43,284 nt of DNA, taken from positions 1 to 43,284 of the forward strand of contig CAYXVU010000018.1 of the NCBI GenBank assembly GCA_964468725.1, written 5' to 3'. Source of the DNA: CAYXVU01 sp964468725. Lineage in GTDB: Bacteria; Acidobacteriota; Blastocatellia; UBA7656. The position numbers and the translations under genes are program-made. This document shows, one piece after another, positions 1 through 9,033 of the stretch (the stretch's first letter is position 1; the number at the start of each line of letters is the position of its first letter). The notes below the pieces were generated by a model that saw only the letters and a list, made by a program, of their open reading frames with translations, ran no database searches and was not told the DNA's origin.

Positions 1-1082
1 ATTGCGTCAACGATGCGCCGCGCCGCTTGGCCGTCCCACAGTTCGGGCACGCGCGCCGCTTGCGCGGGTTGATCGAGCGCCGCCAACGCCTCGCGTTTGA
101 TGGCTTCGGGGTCATTGCCGACTAACCGATTCGTGCCTTCGGTAACCGTGATGGGACGCTCAGTGTTGTGGCGCAGAGTGAGGCAAGCGATGCCCAGCGC
201 AGTGGTCTCTTCTTGAATGCCGCCGCTGTCGGTCAGTACCAGTCGGCTGTTGCTGTAGAGTTGCAAAAAATCGAGATAGCTGAGCGGTTCGGTCAGGATG
301 AGGTTGGATAACTGCGCGAGGCGCGGTTGCAAGCCGAACTCTTCTAATCGCGCCCGCGTGCGCGGATGCACGGGAAAGACGATGGGCAAGCGCGCTTGAA
401 TGGCTTCGAGGGCGTCAAGGATTCCCCTAAGCGTCGCGCGGTCGTCAACATTGGAGGGGCGGTGCAAGGTCATCGCGCAAAAGGCGTGCGGTTCGACGCC
501 GACGCGCGTCAGCACGGTTGATTGCCGCGCGCGTTCGAGGTTGCGAAAGAGGGTATCAATCATCACATTGCCGACGAACTGAATCTTAGCGGGTGCGATG
601 CCTTCTTTGAGTAAGTTTTCGTCGGCATCACGCGACGGCGTGAGCAACAGATCGGCCAGCGCATCGGTAACCAAACGATTGACCTCTTCCGGCATGGTGC
701 GGTCGCGGCTGCGAAGCCCTGCTTCGACGTGGGCAACTTTAACGAGCAACTTCGCAGCCACCAGCGTAGCCGCCATCGTCGAATTCACATCTCCGACGAC
801 AACGACCCAATCGGGGCGATGTTCTTCGAGTACGCGCTCGAATTCGATCATGATGCGCGCCGTCTGCACGGCATGCGATGCTGAGCCGACTTCGAGATTG
901 ATGTCGGGGCGCGGGATGGCCAACTCTTCGAAAAACGAGTCGCTCATCGCTTCGTCGTAATGCTGGCCGGTATGTACCAACAGCGGGTGCAGGTGGTCTG
1001 TACGACGCTGCATTTCGGCGAAGATCGGAGCGATCTTCATGAAATTCGGACGCGCGCCGACGACATTGATGATTTTGAGCAT
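1..1082 (-). CDS. wecB: UDP-N-acetylglucosamine 2-epimerase (non-hydrolysing), C-terminus cut by window edge
   Basis: Interconverts UDP-GlcNAc and UDP-ManNAc in the cytoplasm, supplying ManNAc-type sugars for surface polysaccharide. About 360 residues are visible, starting M-L-K-I-I-N-V-V-G-A-R-P-N. Family hallmarks in order are GQHYDEAMSD, GDVNSTMAATLVA, HVEAGLRS, PEEVNRL, TLHRPSNVD, TDSGGIQEE and LRHNTERP, so both Rossmann-like GT-B lobes are present. The family is usually 370-390 residues, so only the last few are missing. The ATG at 1082 lies one base after the stop of the Wzz-like gene, so the two are almost certainly one transcript and may be translationally coupled. The context is exopolysaccharide or O-antigen synthesis. 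Motif recognition is seen in the sequence; the exact polysaccharide is unknown. Confidence 0.95.
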   Translation of the reverse strand, partial: MLKIINVVGARPNFMKIAPIFAEMQRRTDHLHPLLVHTGQHYDEAMSDSFFEELAIPRPDINLEVGSASHAVQTARIMIEFERVLEEHRPDWVVVVGDVNSTMAATLVAAKLLVKVAHVEAGLRSRDRTMPEEVNRLVTDALADLLLTPSRDADENLLKEGIAPAKIQFVGNVMIDTLFRNLERARQSTVLTRVGVEPHAFCAMTLHRPSNVDDRATLRGILDALEAIQARLPIVFPVHPRTRARLEEFGLQPRLAQLSNLILTEPLSYLDFLQLYSNSRLVLTDSGGIQEETTALGIACLTLRHNTERPITVTEGTNRLVGNDPEAIKREALAALDQPAQAARVPELWDGQAARRIVDA

Positions 1083-1083
1083 A

Positions 1084-1842
1084 TCAGTTCGATTTAGCAG
1101 CAAGGGTTGGTTGCAAGGCTTTGAACAGATCAAAACCGATAGCCAGAGCCGTTGCCAGCAATCCGGCGATCAGAGCGGCGATCAAAACGCGCCGCCATGG
1201 CGACGGCTGAATCGGCGCACCGGCGGCAACCAGGTCTGCTAGATAGGTCTTTCGGGTGATGGTCGGCGATTGATTATTGGCTCTTACTTCGTGAAGTTCG
1301 GCTTCCAGCGTAGCGGCGAGATTGCGCAGCTCGGCTGAGGATTGCCAGCCGATATCGGCGAGACGTTGTTCGAGTTGCGTTTGGCGAGTTTGATGGGGCG
1401 CGAGAGCTTCGCCAAACAGCTTTTCGTGGCGCACGAGAATCTCATCGGCAACGACTTGAGCAAAGCGCGTCGCCTCTTCTTGATTCTCGGTCGTCGCTGT
1501 GATGCGTACGAGGATGGGATATTGAGAGCGTCGCGGGCCGCCGGTTTCAGTTATGGCTTGAACGCTGCGTTTGAGCCGTCCGGCGTTGACTTCAAGTTTT
1601 TTCGCTATCTCTGAGAGAAAGCCCGCGCCATTGGCGAGTTCAGCCGTAGTGTACGAATCTTCGAGCGGTTCCTTCCACACTCGCCCAACTTCGATGAGCG
1701 CCGAAGCGGTGTAGAGCGTCGGCTGGCGCAGCCCGATAAACGCCAGGATGGCTGCTGCTGCGATGACGGCGAGCAGGATGAACCACTTGGCACGCCAGAC
1801 GGCGGCCACATAGCGGTCAAGACGGATCTCCGGTTCGTTCAT
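1084..1842 (-). CDS. Wzz/chain-length-determinant-like inner-membrane protein
   Basis: A 252-residue protein with the polysaccharide co-polymerase layout: a short cytoplasmic N-terminus, a first membrane segment at about residues 19-40 (WFILLAVIAAAAILAFIGL), a periplasmic region of about 170 residues that is partly helical and Glu/Arg-rich, and a second membrane segment near residues 217-241 (VLIAALIAGLLATALAIGF). There is no C-terminal BY-kinase domain, so it is a Wzz-type rather than a Wzc-type protein. It probably sets chain length of the polysaccharide whose precursor is made with the adjacent wecB, which starts one base downstream. Identity rests on topology, length and neighbourhood; no strict sequence signature was used. 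Confidence 0.75.
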   Translation of the reverse strand: MNEPEIRLDRYVAAVWRAKWFILLAVIAAAAILAFIGLRQPTLYTASALIEVGRVWKEPLEDSYTTAELANGAGFLSEIAKKLEVNAGRLKRSVQAITETGGPRRSQYPILVRITATTENQEEATRFAQVVADEILVRHEKLFGEALAPHQTRQTQLEQRLADIGWQSSAELRNLAATLEAELHEVRANNQSPTITRKTYLADLVAAGAPIQPSPWRRVLIAALIAGLLATALAIGFDLFKALQPTLAAKSN

Positions 1843-1883
1843 ATCGAACCACGAAGTCTACAAGTCGGCGCGCGGTTGAGACA

Positions 1884-1986
1884 AGGTGTCCGGTGTCAAG
1901 GTATGAGAATCGGTGTTCGTAACGTCAGAGGTACAACCCAAGAGGATGGCAGAACCCCTTTCCTTATCCCCTGACATCTGACACCG
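1884..1986. repeat. 7-bp-phased degenerate repeat with inverted arms, wzz/mutL spacer
   Basis: The spacer shows heptamers in register: AGGTGTC and CGGTGTC at 1884-1897 with weaker continuation to about 1932, and at 1966-1986 ATCCCCT, GACATCT, GACACCG, which is the same unit inverted. CGGTGTCA (1891-1898) and TGACACCG (1979-1986) are perfect inverted arms. The array ends one base before the mutL stop codon. It belongs with the other heptad arrays in this window; function unknown. Confidence 0.55.
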
Positions 1987-1987
1987 C

Positions 1988-3997
1988 TTAAACCGGACGT
2001 TTGAAACTGCGTTCGATATCGCGCAGCGAGTAGCGGATGATGATGGGGCGACCGTGCGGGCAGGTCATCGGGTTGGCCGTCTTCATGAGTTCATCAATCA
2101 GCCATTGCATCTTCTCATCGGTCAGCGGGAAATTGATTTTGATAGCGGCTTTGCACGCCAGCGACGCGGCGATTTCATCGCGGATGTCTTCGAGGGTAAA
2201 GGTGCGGCGTTCGCGTTCGACCGCGCCGAGTACTTGGCGGACGAGGGCAAGCACATCGCTGGAGGCTAACCCGGCGGGCGCGGTCTTGATAGCAATGGTG
2301 CGCCCGGAAAGCTGCATCGTTTCGATGCCCTTGCTTTCCAACTCTTCTTGCACGACGTGGAAGGCTTCGGCTTCGGCAGGTGTGAGATCGAGCGTTTCGG
2401 GAATGAGCAGCGGTTGAATATTCATTTGGCGCGCGAGGCGTGTGTCGCGGAATTGTTCGAAGAGGACGCGTTCATGGGCAACGTGCTGATCGATCAACAT
2501 CAACCCTTCTTCATCGGTAGCGACGATATAGCTATCGCGGATTTGGCCGAGCGGTTTGATGCCGTGTCCGAACCCCGGCAAGGCTACGATCTGCGCCTCT
2601 CTGGCCGGAGCCGGACGGTCGGCAGGTTCGGCTTTCGTCGTCGCCGGGATGGGCTGCGTATCAGGAAGCCAGGAAGAGTCGGAAACCGTGTCCGGCTCGA
2701 TAGCCGGAGGAGTCATCTGGTTGTGAAAGGGCAAATCGGCAGGCGGTGCGGATTCATCGGCAGTTGTCAGCGGCAAGGAGTCGGCATCGGGTTGCGGTCT
2801 GTGCGGCTGCGGTTTCTCGAACGTTGCAGTCAGCGGTTGCTGCGCGGCAGATGAAGGCGGCGCAACTGACGATTGAGCAACAAAGGGATTGGGACGAACC
2901 GGCGACGATTCGCGGCCTGCCTCTTGCGAAGGCGAAGGAGCGAATAGACTGCTTAGTCGTTCCTCATTGCGCGCGGCAACGCCGACTCCGGGCAGTTGGG
3001 TGATTGGACGGGTGACGCGCAAGGCTTCAATGATGGCATCGCGCACGAAAGCGAGCACGCCGCTTTCTCGCAAGAAGCGCACTTCGGTCTTCGCGGGATG
3101 GACGTTGACATCCACTTCGGTTGGCGGCACTTCGACGAAGAGAATCGCTGCCGGATAGGTTCCCGAAGGCATCATGGAACGATAGGCTTCGGTGATGGCG
3201 CGACCGAGCAGTTGATCGCGCACAAAGCGGCCATTGACGAAGAGATATTGCGCATCCCGCGAAGCGCGTTGCTCTTGCGGATTGGAGACGAAGCCAACGA
3301 CTTTCAAGCCATCGAGTTCGTGACCAACTTCGACAAGCTTTTTCAGCATGGTGCTGCCGAGAATCTGATAGGCGCGCTCTTTGCGGGTTTGCACGGGGGT
3401 GACGCGAATGGCTTCGCGCCCGTTGTTGACGAGCAGAAAGGCGACCCTGTGATTGGCCAGCGCGTAGTGCTGTACGAGGTTGGTGATATGAAAACTTTCG
3501 GTCGCATCGCTCTTCAAAAATTTGCGCCGCGCCGGGATATTGAAAAAGAGGTCTTTGACTTCGATCTCCGTGCCGCCGGGCCAGGCAATATCGCGCACAG
3601 CGATGAGTTTGCCGCCGCTCAGTTCGACCTCCGTTCCGGCATCGTCGGCTACGGTCTTGGTGCGCAAAAAGAGCTTGGCCACCGAGGCAATTGAGGGCAG
3701 CGCTTCACCGCGAAACCCGAGCGTGGAGATGGTTTCCAGATCATCGGCTGTGCGCAGTTTCGAGGTCGCGTGGCGTTCAAAGGCGAGCAGCGCATCATCG
3801 CGCGTCATGCCTTCGCCATCGTCCACCAGACGGAGGAGGCGTTTGCCACCGGCTTCGACTTCGATATTGATTTTGTGCGCCCCGGCGTCAAGGGCATTTT
3901 CCAATAATTCTTTGACCACCGAAGCCGGGCGCTCGACAACTTCGCCCGCCGCGATTTTGTTGGCCAGCGAATCGGGCAAGACTCTGATCTTCGACAT
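1988..3997 (-). CDS. mutL: DNA mismatch repair protein MutL
   Basis: A 669-residue MutL, the ATP-dependent partner of MutS in mismatch repair. The N-terminal GHKL ATPase shows ELLENALDAGA, DDGEGM and STLGFRGEAL, followed by the transducer domain. A Pro/Ala/Ser-rich linker covers roughly residues 340-470. The C-terminal domain carries the nicking-endonuclease motif near residue 503 as DQHVAHERVLFE, i.e. DQHAx2Ex4E with Ala replaced by Val, plus ACKAAI and CPHGRP motifs that complete the metal site. It is therefore probably an active endonuclease-type MutL, as in bacteria lacking MutH. mutS is not in the window and the gene stands alone. GAGAGGGGAG just upstream of the ATG serves as ribosome binding site. 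Confidence 0.97.
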   Translation of the reverse strand: MSKIRVLPDSLANKIAAGEVVERPASVVKELLENALDAGAHKINIEVEAGGKRLLRLVDDGEGMTRDDALLAFERHATSKLRTADDLETISTLGFRGEALPSIASVAKLFLRTKTVADDAGTEVELSGGKLIAVRDIAWPGGTEIEVKDLFFNIPARRKFLKSDATESFHITNLVQHYALANHRVAFLLVNNGREAIRVTPVQTRKERAYQILGSTMLKKLVEVGHELDGLKVVGFVSNPQEQRASRDAQYLFVNGRFVRDQLLGRAITEAYRSMMPSGTYPAAILFVEVPPTEVDVNVHPAKTEVRFLRESGVLAFVRDAIIEALRVTRPITQLPGVGVAARNEERLSSLFAPSPSQEAGRESSPVRPNPFVAQSSVAPPSSAAQQPLTATFEKPQPHRPQPDADSLPLTTADESAPPADLPFHNQMTPPAIEPDTVSDSSWLPDTQPIPATTKAEPADRPAPAREAQIVALPGFGHGIKPLGQIRDSYIVATDEEGLMLIDQHVAHERVLFEQFRDTRLARQMNIQPLLIPETLDLTPAEAEAFHVVQEELESKGIETMQLSGRTIAIKTAPAGLASSDVLALVRQVLGAVERERRTFTLEDIRDEIAASLACKAAIKINFPLTDEKMQWLIDELMKTANPMTCPHGRPIIIRYSLRDIERSFKRPV

Positions 3998-4031
3998 CCT
4001 GCGACTCCCCTCTCAATGTTGCGGATGACGG

Positions 4032-4040
4032 ATTATAGCA
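4032..4040 (-). promoter_or_regulatory. Extended -10 promoter for mutL
   Basis: Read on the minus strand the site is TGC-TATAAT, a consensus extended -10 element, 35 bp upstream of the mutL ATG. The best -35 match (TTCAGC, 18-bp spacer) is poor, which is usual when the TG extension is present. Predicted transcription start is near 4025. The consensus is visible; use in vivo is inferred. Confidence 0.6.
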
Positions 4041-4234
4041 GTTTGATGGAGGCGGGCTGAACGGAACAAAGATGGTGACGATTTTATTTCCATACGAGGG
4101 CAGCAACGATTCGATTTTTCCCTGCTTTGCGCGTTAGCATAAGAAAGGATGAAGCGAGCCAGCCAACGAGGAGGTAAAGCGGCTGTGTGCAGAGCAAAAT
4201 GACCGGCGGTCGGCGCGGAAGCCTACCAACTCCC

Positions 4235-4264
4235 TTGACGTGAGTGTTTTTTGCTGAATAAAAT
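4235..4264 (+). promoter_or_regulatory. Candidate sigma70 promoter upstream of the FHA-protease gene
   Basis: TTGACG (4235-4240) and TAAAAT (4259-4264) are separated by 18 bp, a good housekeeping promoter match in the divergent spacer. A start near 4271 would give a leader of about 200 nt before the ATG at 4474, which is long, so another promoter closer to the gene cannot be excluded. Confidence 0.4.
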
Positions 4265-4473
4265 CGCGCCGTTCGATAAGGCTCTGATTTTCGGTTTGGT
4301 CGCCTATGATTTTTACTGGCCGCCCTGACGATGGTCTCATCGCTTGCGGGGCGCAATCGGTTTTTCTCCGACTTACACATCAACGAGCAGCGACCGAATG
4401 AGTGATCGAAATGATTTCCGCATACTGATTTCGCTTTCATATTGGCATTTACACGTTACACAGGGAGGCAAAG

Positions 4474-6207
4474 ATGGAACGAATCGTTCTCAGACACATC
4501 AGCGGATCGAAAGCGCGACAGGTGGAAGAGTTCCCGCTCAGCCATTTTCGGGAACTGATCTTCGGTCGTGACCCGTCGTCAACGGTCAAATATGACCCTG
4601 ACCGCGATGATTTGGTCGGTCGGCAACACGCCAAAATCGTGCAAGATGCGACCGATCCGACGCAGTACTTGATCGTTGATCTCAACAGTCGCAACGGCAC
4701 CTTTGTCAATCGCCAGCGCATCGTCGGCACGGCGCGCATCGCGCCCGGCGACACCGTACAATTTGGCGCCGGTGGCCCGGAGTTTCAATTTGATCTCGAA
4801 CCGCGCCCGCAACAGTATCTCGGAGCCACCCGCGAAGGCAGCACCGCCGGGTTGGGGTCGCGCCCGACTTCGCCGCCGCCAACCCGTATGGGAACGGCGC
4901 AAGACCCGATGATGATTCCTTCCACTGCTGCCGGTTCGATGCCGCCGATGGCTGCGCCCGGCAGCGTCGGCAAAGCGACGGTCGAGCGCATGATTATGCA
5001 GAGTCAGTCGCAGACCAAGAAGGGTTCGATGGCGTTGGTGGTCATCATCGGAGTCGTCTTACTGGTCGTCATCGGCGCGGTCGGCGGGTTTTTGTGGTGG
5101 CAATCGTCGGAGTCGAACAAAGCGCTCGAAGGTAAGATTGACGCCAACAAGAGCGCCGCTGATGCCGCCCGCCCGATGACGCCTGCCGAGATTTCCGATG
5201 CCAATCGCGCTTCGACCGTCTATATCGAAGCCGGGTGGAAGCTGATCTACACGCCCAACGGCGGACAGGTCTATCATCGCTATATCCTCAACGAACTCAA
5301 TGGCAGGCCGATTCTCGGCGACGGTCGCCGATTGATCGCTGCTTATGTCGTTGTGGAGGGCGATAAGATCGAACCTTTGCTTACGCTCAACGCGCAGCAA
5401 GGACGAGTCATTGGCGGCGAACATACCGGGTCGGGCTTTGCGGTCACAAGCGACGGTTTCATCATGACCAATCGCCACGTCGCGGCGACCTGGAAGACCA
5501 GTTATATCTTCCCGCAAGATGCCAATCCCGGCGTCGTCATTCAGGGCGGCGGCATCGCCTTGCGCCCGGACGGAGCGCCCTTTTTGGTCAACGCGCCCAA
5601 CGATTGGGTTCCGGCGATGACCAAACAGGCGGGGCAGAGTTTGCAAGGCGGCTTCGAAGGTCGCAACGATTATCTCAACGTGACCTTTGCCAAAAACGAT
5701 CTGCGATTTCCTGCGCAGATCGCCCGCGTTTCCGACCGTCACGATGCGGCGATGATCAAGATTCAAGTGCCGGAATCCATTCCGGGGCGCGCCGAACTCA
5801 ATGACAATTACGAAACCATCAAGCCGGGGGATGCGGCAATCGTACTCGGTTATCCGGCCATCTCGCCGCCGGTCTTCGGCGTCGTGCGCTCGCAAGATGT
5901 CTTCAACCGCGAGTCGCAGGTTAAGATCATTCCTGATCCAACCATCAGCGTCGGCAACATTGGCCGAGTGCTGCGCGGGCAGGAAGGGCAAGGCACGAAA
6001 GACCCGGTCATCAGTCTCTTCGGCGATGCTTATCAATTGACCATCAACTCAACTGGGCCGGGCAACAGCGGCGGCCCGGTCTTCGATGATCGAGGGCGGG
6101 TGATCGGCATCTTCTTTGCTGGAAGCACCAGCGGCGGCACTTCGGTGACCTACGCCGTTCCCATTCGCTACGGCAAAGAGTTGATGAGCGTCGGCGCAAC
6201 CCGATGA
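4474..6207 (+). CDS. FHA domain - transmembrane - trypsin-like serine protease
   Basis: A 577-residue protein joining a cytoplasmic phosphothreonine-reading domain to an extracytoplasmic protease. Residues about 25-105 form an FHA domain with the landmarks GRDPSS, VGRQHAKI and LNSRNGTFVN. A Pro/Gly/Met-rich linker follows, then one membrane segment at about 187-210 after KKGS. The C-terminal half is an HtrA/trypsin-like protease with the full triad: His335 in TNRHVAA, Asp424 in RHDAAMI and Ser532 in GPGNSGGP. No PDZ domain is visible. AGGGAGG precedes the ATG. It opens a run of kinase and phosphatase genes on the same strand, so the FHA domain probably docks a phosphorylated kinase tail and couples it to proteolysis outside the membrane. 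Domain calls are direct; the coupling is inference. Confidence 0.9.
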   Translation: MERIVLRHISGSKARQVEEFPLSHFRELIFGRDPSSTVKYDPDRDDLVGRQHAKIVQDATDPTQYLIVDLNSRNGTFVNRQRIVGTARIAPGDTVQFGAGGPEFQFDLEPRPQQYLGATREGSTAGLGSRPTSPPPTRMGTAQDPMMIPSTAAGSMPPMAAPGSVGKATVERMIMQSQSQTKKGSMALVVIIGVVLLVVIGAVGGFLWWQSSESNKALEGKIDANKSAADAARPMTPAEISDANRASTVYIEAGWKLIYTPNGGQVYHRYILNELNGRPILGDGRRLIAAYVVVEGDKIEPLLTLNAQQGRVIGGEHTGSGFAVTSDGFIMTNRHVAATWKTSYIFPQDANPGVVIQGGGIALRPDGAPFLVNAPNDWVPAMTKQAGQSLQGGFEGRNDYLNVTFAKNDLRFPAQIARVSDRHDAAMIKIQVPESIPGRAELNDNYETIKPGDAAIVLGYPAISPPVFGVVRSQDVFNRESQVKIIPDPTISVGNIGRVLRGQEGQGTKDPVISLFGDAYQLTINSTGPGNSGGPVFDDRGRVIGIFFAGSTSGGTSVTYAVPIRYGKELMSVGATR

Positions 6208-6212
6208 GCCAG

Positions 6213-6282
6213 ACTCCGTAGGGCGGGCAAGGTTCGAGCCTCTTTCAGAAAAGAGGCTCCGAACGTTCTCATCCTACGGAGT
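6213..6282 (+). terminator. Nested double-stem palindrome after the FHA-protease gene
   Basis: An outer perfect 10-bp inverted repeat, ACTCCGTAGG (6213-6222) with CCTACGGAGT (6273-6282), encloses an inner hairpin of GTTCG plus GCCTCTTT pairing with AAAGAGGC plus CGAAC around a CAGA loop. It begins six bases after the stop codon, as a terminator would, but no T-run follows on either side. It may be a Rho-type or mRNA-stabilising stem, or a copy of a dispersed palindromic element. Confidence 0.5.
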
Positions 6283-6344
6283 TCTGCGTGCGACCGAATA
6301 GGGTGCGCTAAGAGGTAGAATTTTGCCGTTGAGGAGAGACAGCT

Positions 6345-7757
6345 ATGAGTCGCCCCTCATTGATTAACGCTGTGGTTGGCGAATATCGCATCACCGAGCG
6401 CATCGGAGCGGGCGGTATGGGAGAGGTCTATAAAGCGGTTCACGCTAAAATCGGTCGCATCGCTGCCATCAAATTTCTCAGCGAATCGGCGCCCGACCCG
6501 CAGTTTCTGCAACGCTTCCTCAACGAAGCGCAGATTCAGGCGAGTTTGCAACACTCGAATATCGTTACGCTCTACGACTTCCTCGAATACAATCGCCAGC
6601 CCTGCATCATCATGGAGTACATTGAGGGGCAGACGCTCTCCGAATTTATTCGCGCTCGCGGCTGTTTGCCGATGCCCGAAATTTTGCGCATTTTTCATGC
6701 CACTACGGATGCCTTGGCCTATGTGCATAGTCGCGGCATCATTCACCGCGACATCAAATCTTCGAACATCAAACTGACGCCGACTGGGCAAGTGAAGGTG
6801 CTCGATTTCGGCATTGCGAAAGCCGGTGGCTCTCCGACCTTGACGATGACGGGTGCCTTTGTCGGTACTTTGCAATACATCTCGCCGGAACAGTTCACCG
6901 GCGGCATCGCGGATGCGCGCTCGGATATTTGGGCGCTCGGCGTTTTGCTTTATGAGATGGTAACCTGCCGTATGCCGTTCGACGCGCCCTCAATCGGCGG
7001 CCTGTTTCAGCAAGTTGTCGGCACCGGCTACACCCCGCCCTCGGCGCTTGGCTTGCAAGTTCATCCGAGCGTTGAAGCGATCATCAACCGTTGTTTGCGG
7101 AAGAACCCTGCCGAACGTTATCCATCAGCCGTAGAGCTTTTGCAGGATGTCAACCGCGCCATCTATCAAGCGGACGCGCCGACCCAAGTCACACCCGCTG
7201 CGGTTCCGGCTCAGCCTGTCCATCCGGCTGCCGCTCCCTCTGCCTACACCGCGCCGCCATCGTCCTATCCGCCTCCGCTTGTTACACAACCGGGGGCGGC
7301 CTCTTATCCCACTTCGCCGACGCCGCATCAGATAACGAACAGCAGTCCGATGCCTGCGGCAAGTGGTGTGAAAACGCCTCTCCTCTTTGGCGGCCTTGCT
7401 CTCGTACTGGTGGCAGTGCTGGCAAGTGGACTCTATTTTATGATGCGGAGCGGCAACTCTCCCGCACTCGTCAATAGCAATGTTACCGCTAATAGTAATC
7501 GCAATCCGGCGACCCGCCTCCCGCCGGTGTCTCCGGGTTCGCAGATGACGACTTTTTCCATTGAAGTCTTCGAAGGACAAGCAGACGTTTACAAAGGCGG
7601 GCAGAAGGTCGGCACAACACCCTACAAGTTTGAAGCCAAGCCCGGAGATCGCCTTGATTTTACGCTCAAACGCGAAGGCTATGTGGATGAGTCGGTGCAA
7701 CTGATGGTCAATGAGAACAAGAAGGTTTACACCTTTTCGATGGAGAAAAAGCCGTGA
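6345..7757 (+). CDS. Membrane Ser/Thr protein kinase (PknB type) with C-terminal PEGA domain
   Basis: 470 residues. The N-terminal Hanks-type kinase domain (about 14-270) has every catalytic element: GAGGMGEVYKA loop, Lys43 in AAIKFL, Asp136 in HRDIKSSN, Asp154 in DFG, SPEQ in place of APE, and DARSDIWALG. A Pro/Ala-rich juxtamembrane stretch leads to one membrane segment near residues 345-367. Outside, after a Ser/Asn/Pro linker, the last 70 or so residues are a PEGA domain (DVYKGGQKVGTTPYKF), a beta fold common in surface-signalling proteins. GAGGAG precedes the ATG. It lies between the FHA protease and the PP2C phosphatase, which suggests a shared pathway. Kinase activity is predicted from intact motifs; the ligand is unknown. 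Confidence 0.93.
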   Translation: MSRPSLINAVVGEYRITERIGAGGMGEVYKAVHAKIGRIAAIKFLSESAPDPQFLQRFLNEAQIQASLQHSNIVTLYDFLEYNRQPCIIMEYIEGQTLSEFIRARGCLPMPEILRIFHATTDALAYVHSRGIIHRDIKSSNIKLTPTGQVKVLDFGIAKAGGSPTLTMTGAFVGTLQYISPEQFTGGIADARSDIWALGVLLYEMVTCRMPFDAPSIGGLFQQVVGTGYTPPSALGLQVHPSVEAIINRCLRKNPAERYPSAVELLQDVNRAIYQADAPTQVTPAAVPAQPVHPAAAPSAYTAPPSSYPPPLVTQPGAASYPTSPTPHQITNSSPMPAASGVKTPLLFGGLALVLVAVLASGLYFMMRSGNSPALVNSNVTANSNRNPATRLPPVSPGSQMTTFSIEVFEGQADVYKGGQKVGTTPYKFEAKPGDRLDFTLKREGYVDESVQLMVNENKKVYTFSMEKKP

Positions 7758-8145
7758 GCCGGTCGGTGCGCCATCGCTGGAGCCGTCGCAAGATGCGGTT
7801 GCGCTACCGGCATCGCTTTGCAGAGATGACTATGTGTCTACGCCGAGTCTTCCTTCCCACGCCGGTTGATGAATGAGTACGCGCGGCAGAAAATCAAAGG
7901 TGAGTTTTGAACGAGACCTGAAGCAACCGCTGAACGACAACAGCAGGCAAAGCGCAGAGCCGAGGCAGATAAACTCTGGCTCTTGCTGCCCGAAGTGGCT
8001 AGGATAGAGGGGTTTGTATGCTCTCAAGCAGGCAAAGAGAGCGACCCCTCGAAAGGGGCAAAAACGGAACGTGGAATCGGTCAACTTCCGCGCGACCAAC
8101 CCGCAGGCGGTTGACGACATCTGCATGACACGAGAGTGAGAGTAC
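7758..8145. other. Spacer between kinase and PP2C genes
   Basis: 388 bp without a supportable gene. A small hairpin CCCCT-CGAA-AGGGG (8045-8058) is followed by CAAAAACG. A leftward open frame here runs into the PP2C gene, has Cys-rich low-quality content and no family features, and was rejected. No convincing promoter for the PP2C gene was found, although the gap is large enough for one. Confidence 0.5.
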
Positions 8146-9033
8146 ATGTTCAAAGGGTGGAGAAACTCAAAAAAGGATTCTGTGAAAGCCACAGGCGTCT
8201 TCGCGCAGGCGGAGGAGCCTGCTCCGTATGAAATCGTCGTCAGTATGGCAAGCGACCCCGGATGCATACGCGAAGCCAACGAAGATTCGGGCGGCTATGT
8301 GACGCCATCGGGAGATGCCGATGGCGCGGCCAAAGGGGCGCTCTTCATCGTCGCCGATGGCATGGGAGGACATTCGGCTGGCGAAGTCGCCAGTCGCATC
8401 GCCGTTGAGTACATCAGCCGCGCCTACTACGACGAGAACGAAGATGCCCGCAGCGCATTGGAACAGGCCTTTCATGGCGCGAATCGGGCGATCTATGAGA
8501 CCGCGCAAAATGACCAGCGATTGCAAGGGATGGGGACGACCTGCACGGCTTTGGTGGTGCAAAACGGGTCAGCCATTTCGGCGCACGTCGGCGACAGCCG
8601 CATCTATCTGGTTCGCGATGAGCAGATCTATTTGCTAACCGAAGATCACTCTGCCGTCATGGAGATGGTCAAGCGCGGCTTGTTGAGCCTTGAGGAAGCC
8701 CGCCATCATCCCGATAAAAATGTTATACTGCGGGCGATGGGTAGCCACCCGGAAGTGGAAGTGACGACTTGGCAAGAACCCTTTCCGGTGCGCGTCGGAG
8801 ATCGTTTTCTCCTCTGCTCGGATGGCTTGTATGATCTGGTGGGCGATGAAGAGATCAAATACGAAGTCGTCGCCAATGAACCTCATACGGCTTGTAACAA
8901 CCTGATCGCGCTCGCCAAAGAACGTGGCGGGCACGATAACATCACAGTGGTCATCGTCAATTTGAAAGCGCCGGGCGCTGCGCCCCGCAAATCCGTTCCG
9001 GTCACCCGCGTTGTGGAGGTGGAGGTGAAGTAA
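8146..9033 (+). CDS. PP2C-family (PPM/Stp1 type) Ser/Thr protein phosphatase
   Basis: A 295-residue metal-dependent phosphatase that should reverse phosphorylation by the neighbouring kinases. Motifs in order are REANEDSGG, VADGMGGHSAGE (metal-binding Asp), GMGTTCTAL, HVGDSRIYL, TEDHS, LLCSDGLYDLV (metal Asp) and GGHDNITVV. No membrane segment or sensor domain is present, so it is a soluble single-domain enzyme with an N-terminal extension of about 25 residues. Its TAA overlaps the ATG of the next kinase by one base, the classic sign of a co-translated phosphatase-kinase pair (as in prpC-prkC). Confidence 0.95.
   Translation: MFKGWRNSKKDSVKATGVFAQAEEPAPYEIVVSMASDPGCIREANEDSGGYVTPSGDADGAAKGALFIVADGMGGHSAGEVASRIAVEYISRAYYDENEDARSALEQAFHGANRAIYETAQNDQRLQGMGTTCTALVVQNGSAISAHVGDSRIYLVRDEQIYLLTEDHSAVMEMVKRGLLSLEEARHHPDKNVILRAMGSHPEVEVTTWQEPFPVRVGDRFLLCSDGLYDLVGDEEIKYEVVANEPHTACNNLIALAKERGGHDNITVVIVNLKAPGAAPRKSVPVTRVVEVEVK

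Larger units (their letters stand above)
3998..4473. other. Divergent intergenic region between mutL and the FHA-protease gene
   Basis: 476 bp between divergently transcribed genes. It holds the mutL promoter and ribosome binding site at the left end, a short run with 7-bp phasing (GGATGAC then GGATTAT around 4023-4036), and a sigma70-like promoter for the rightward gene at 4235-4264. The open frames in both strands here lack ribosome binding sites and family features. No RNA gene was recognised. Confidence 0.6.

Noticed and set aside
5059..6036. 325-codon open frame antisense to the FHA-protease
   Set aside because: Shadow of a GC-rich gene; no ribosome binding site or family features, and the sense gene has complete catalytic motifs.
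7830..8279. Leftward 149-codon frame upstream of PP2C
   Set aside because: Overlaps the PP2C start, no family features, unusual Ser/Cys/Phe-rich content.
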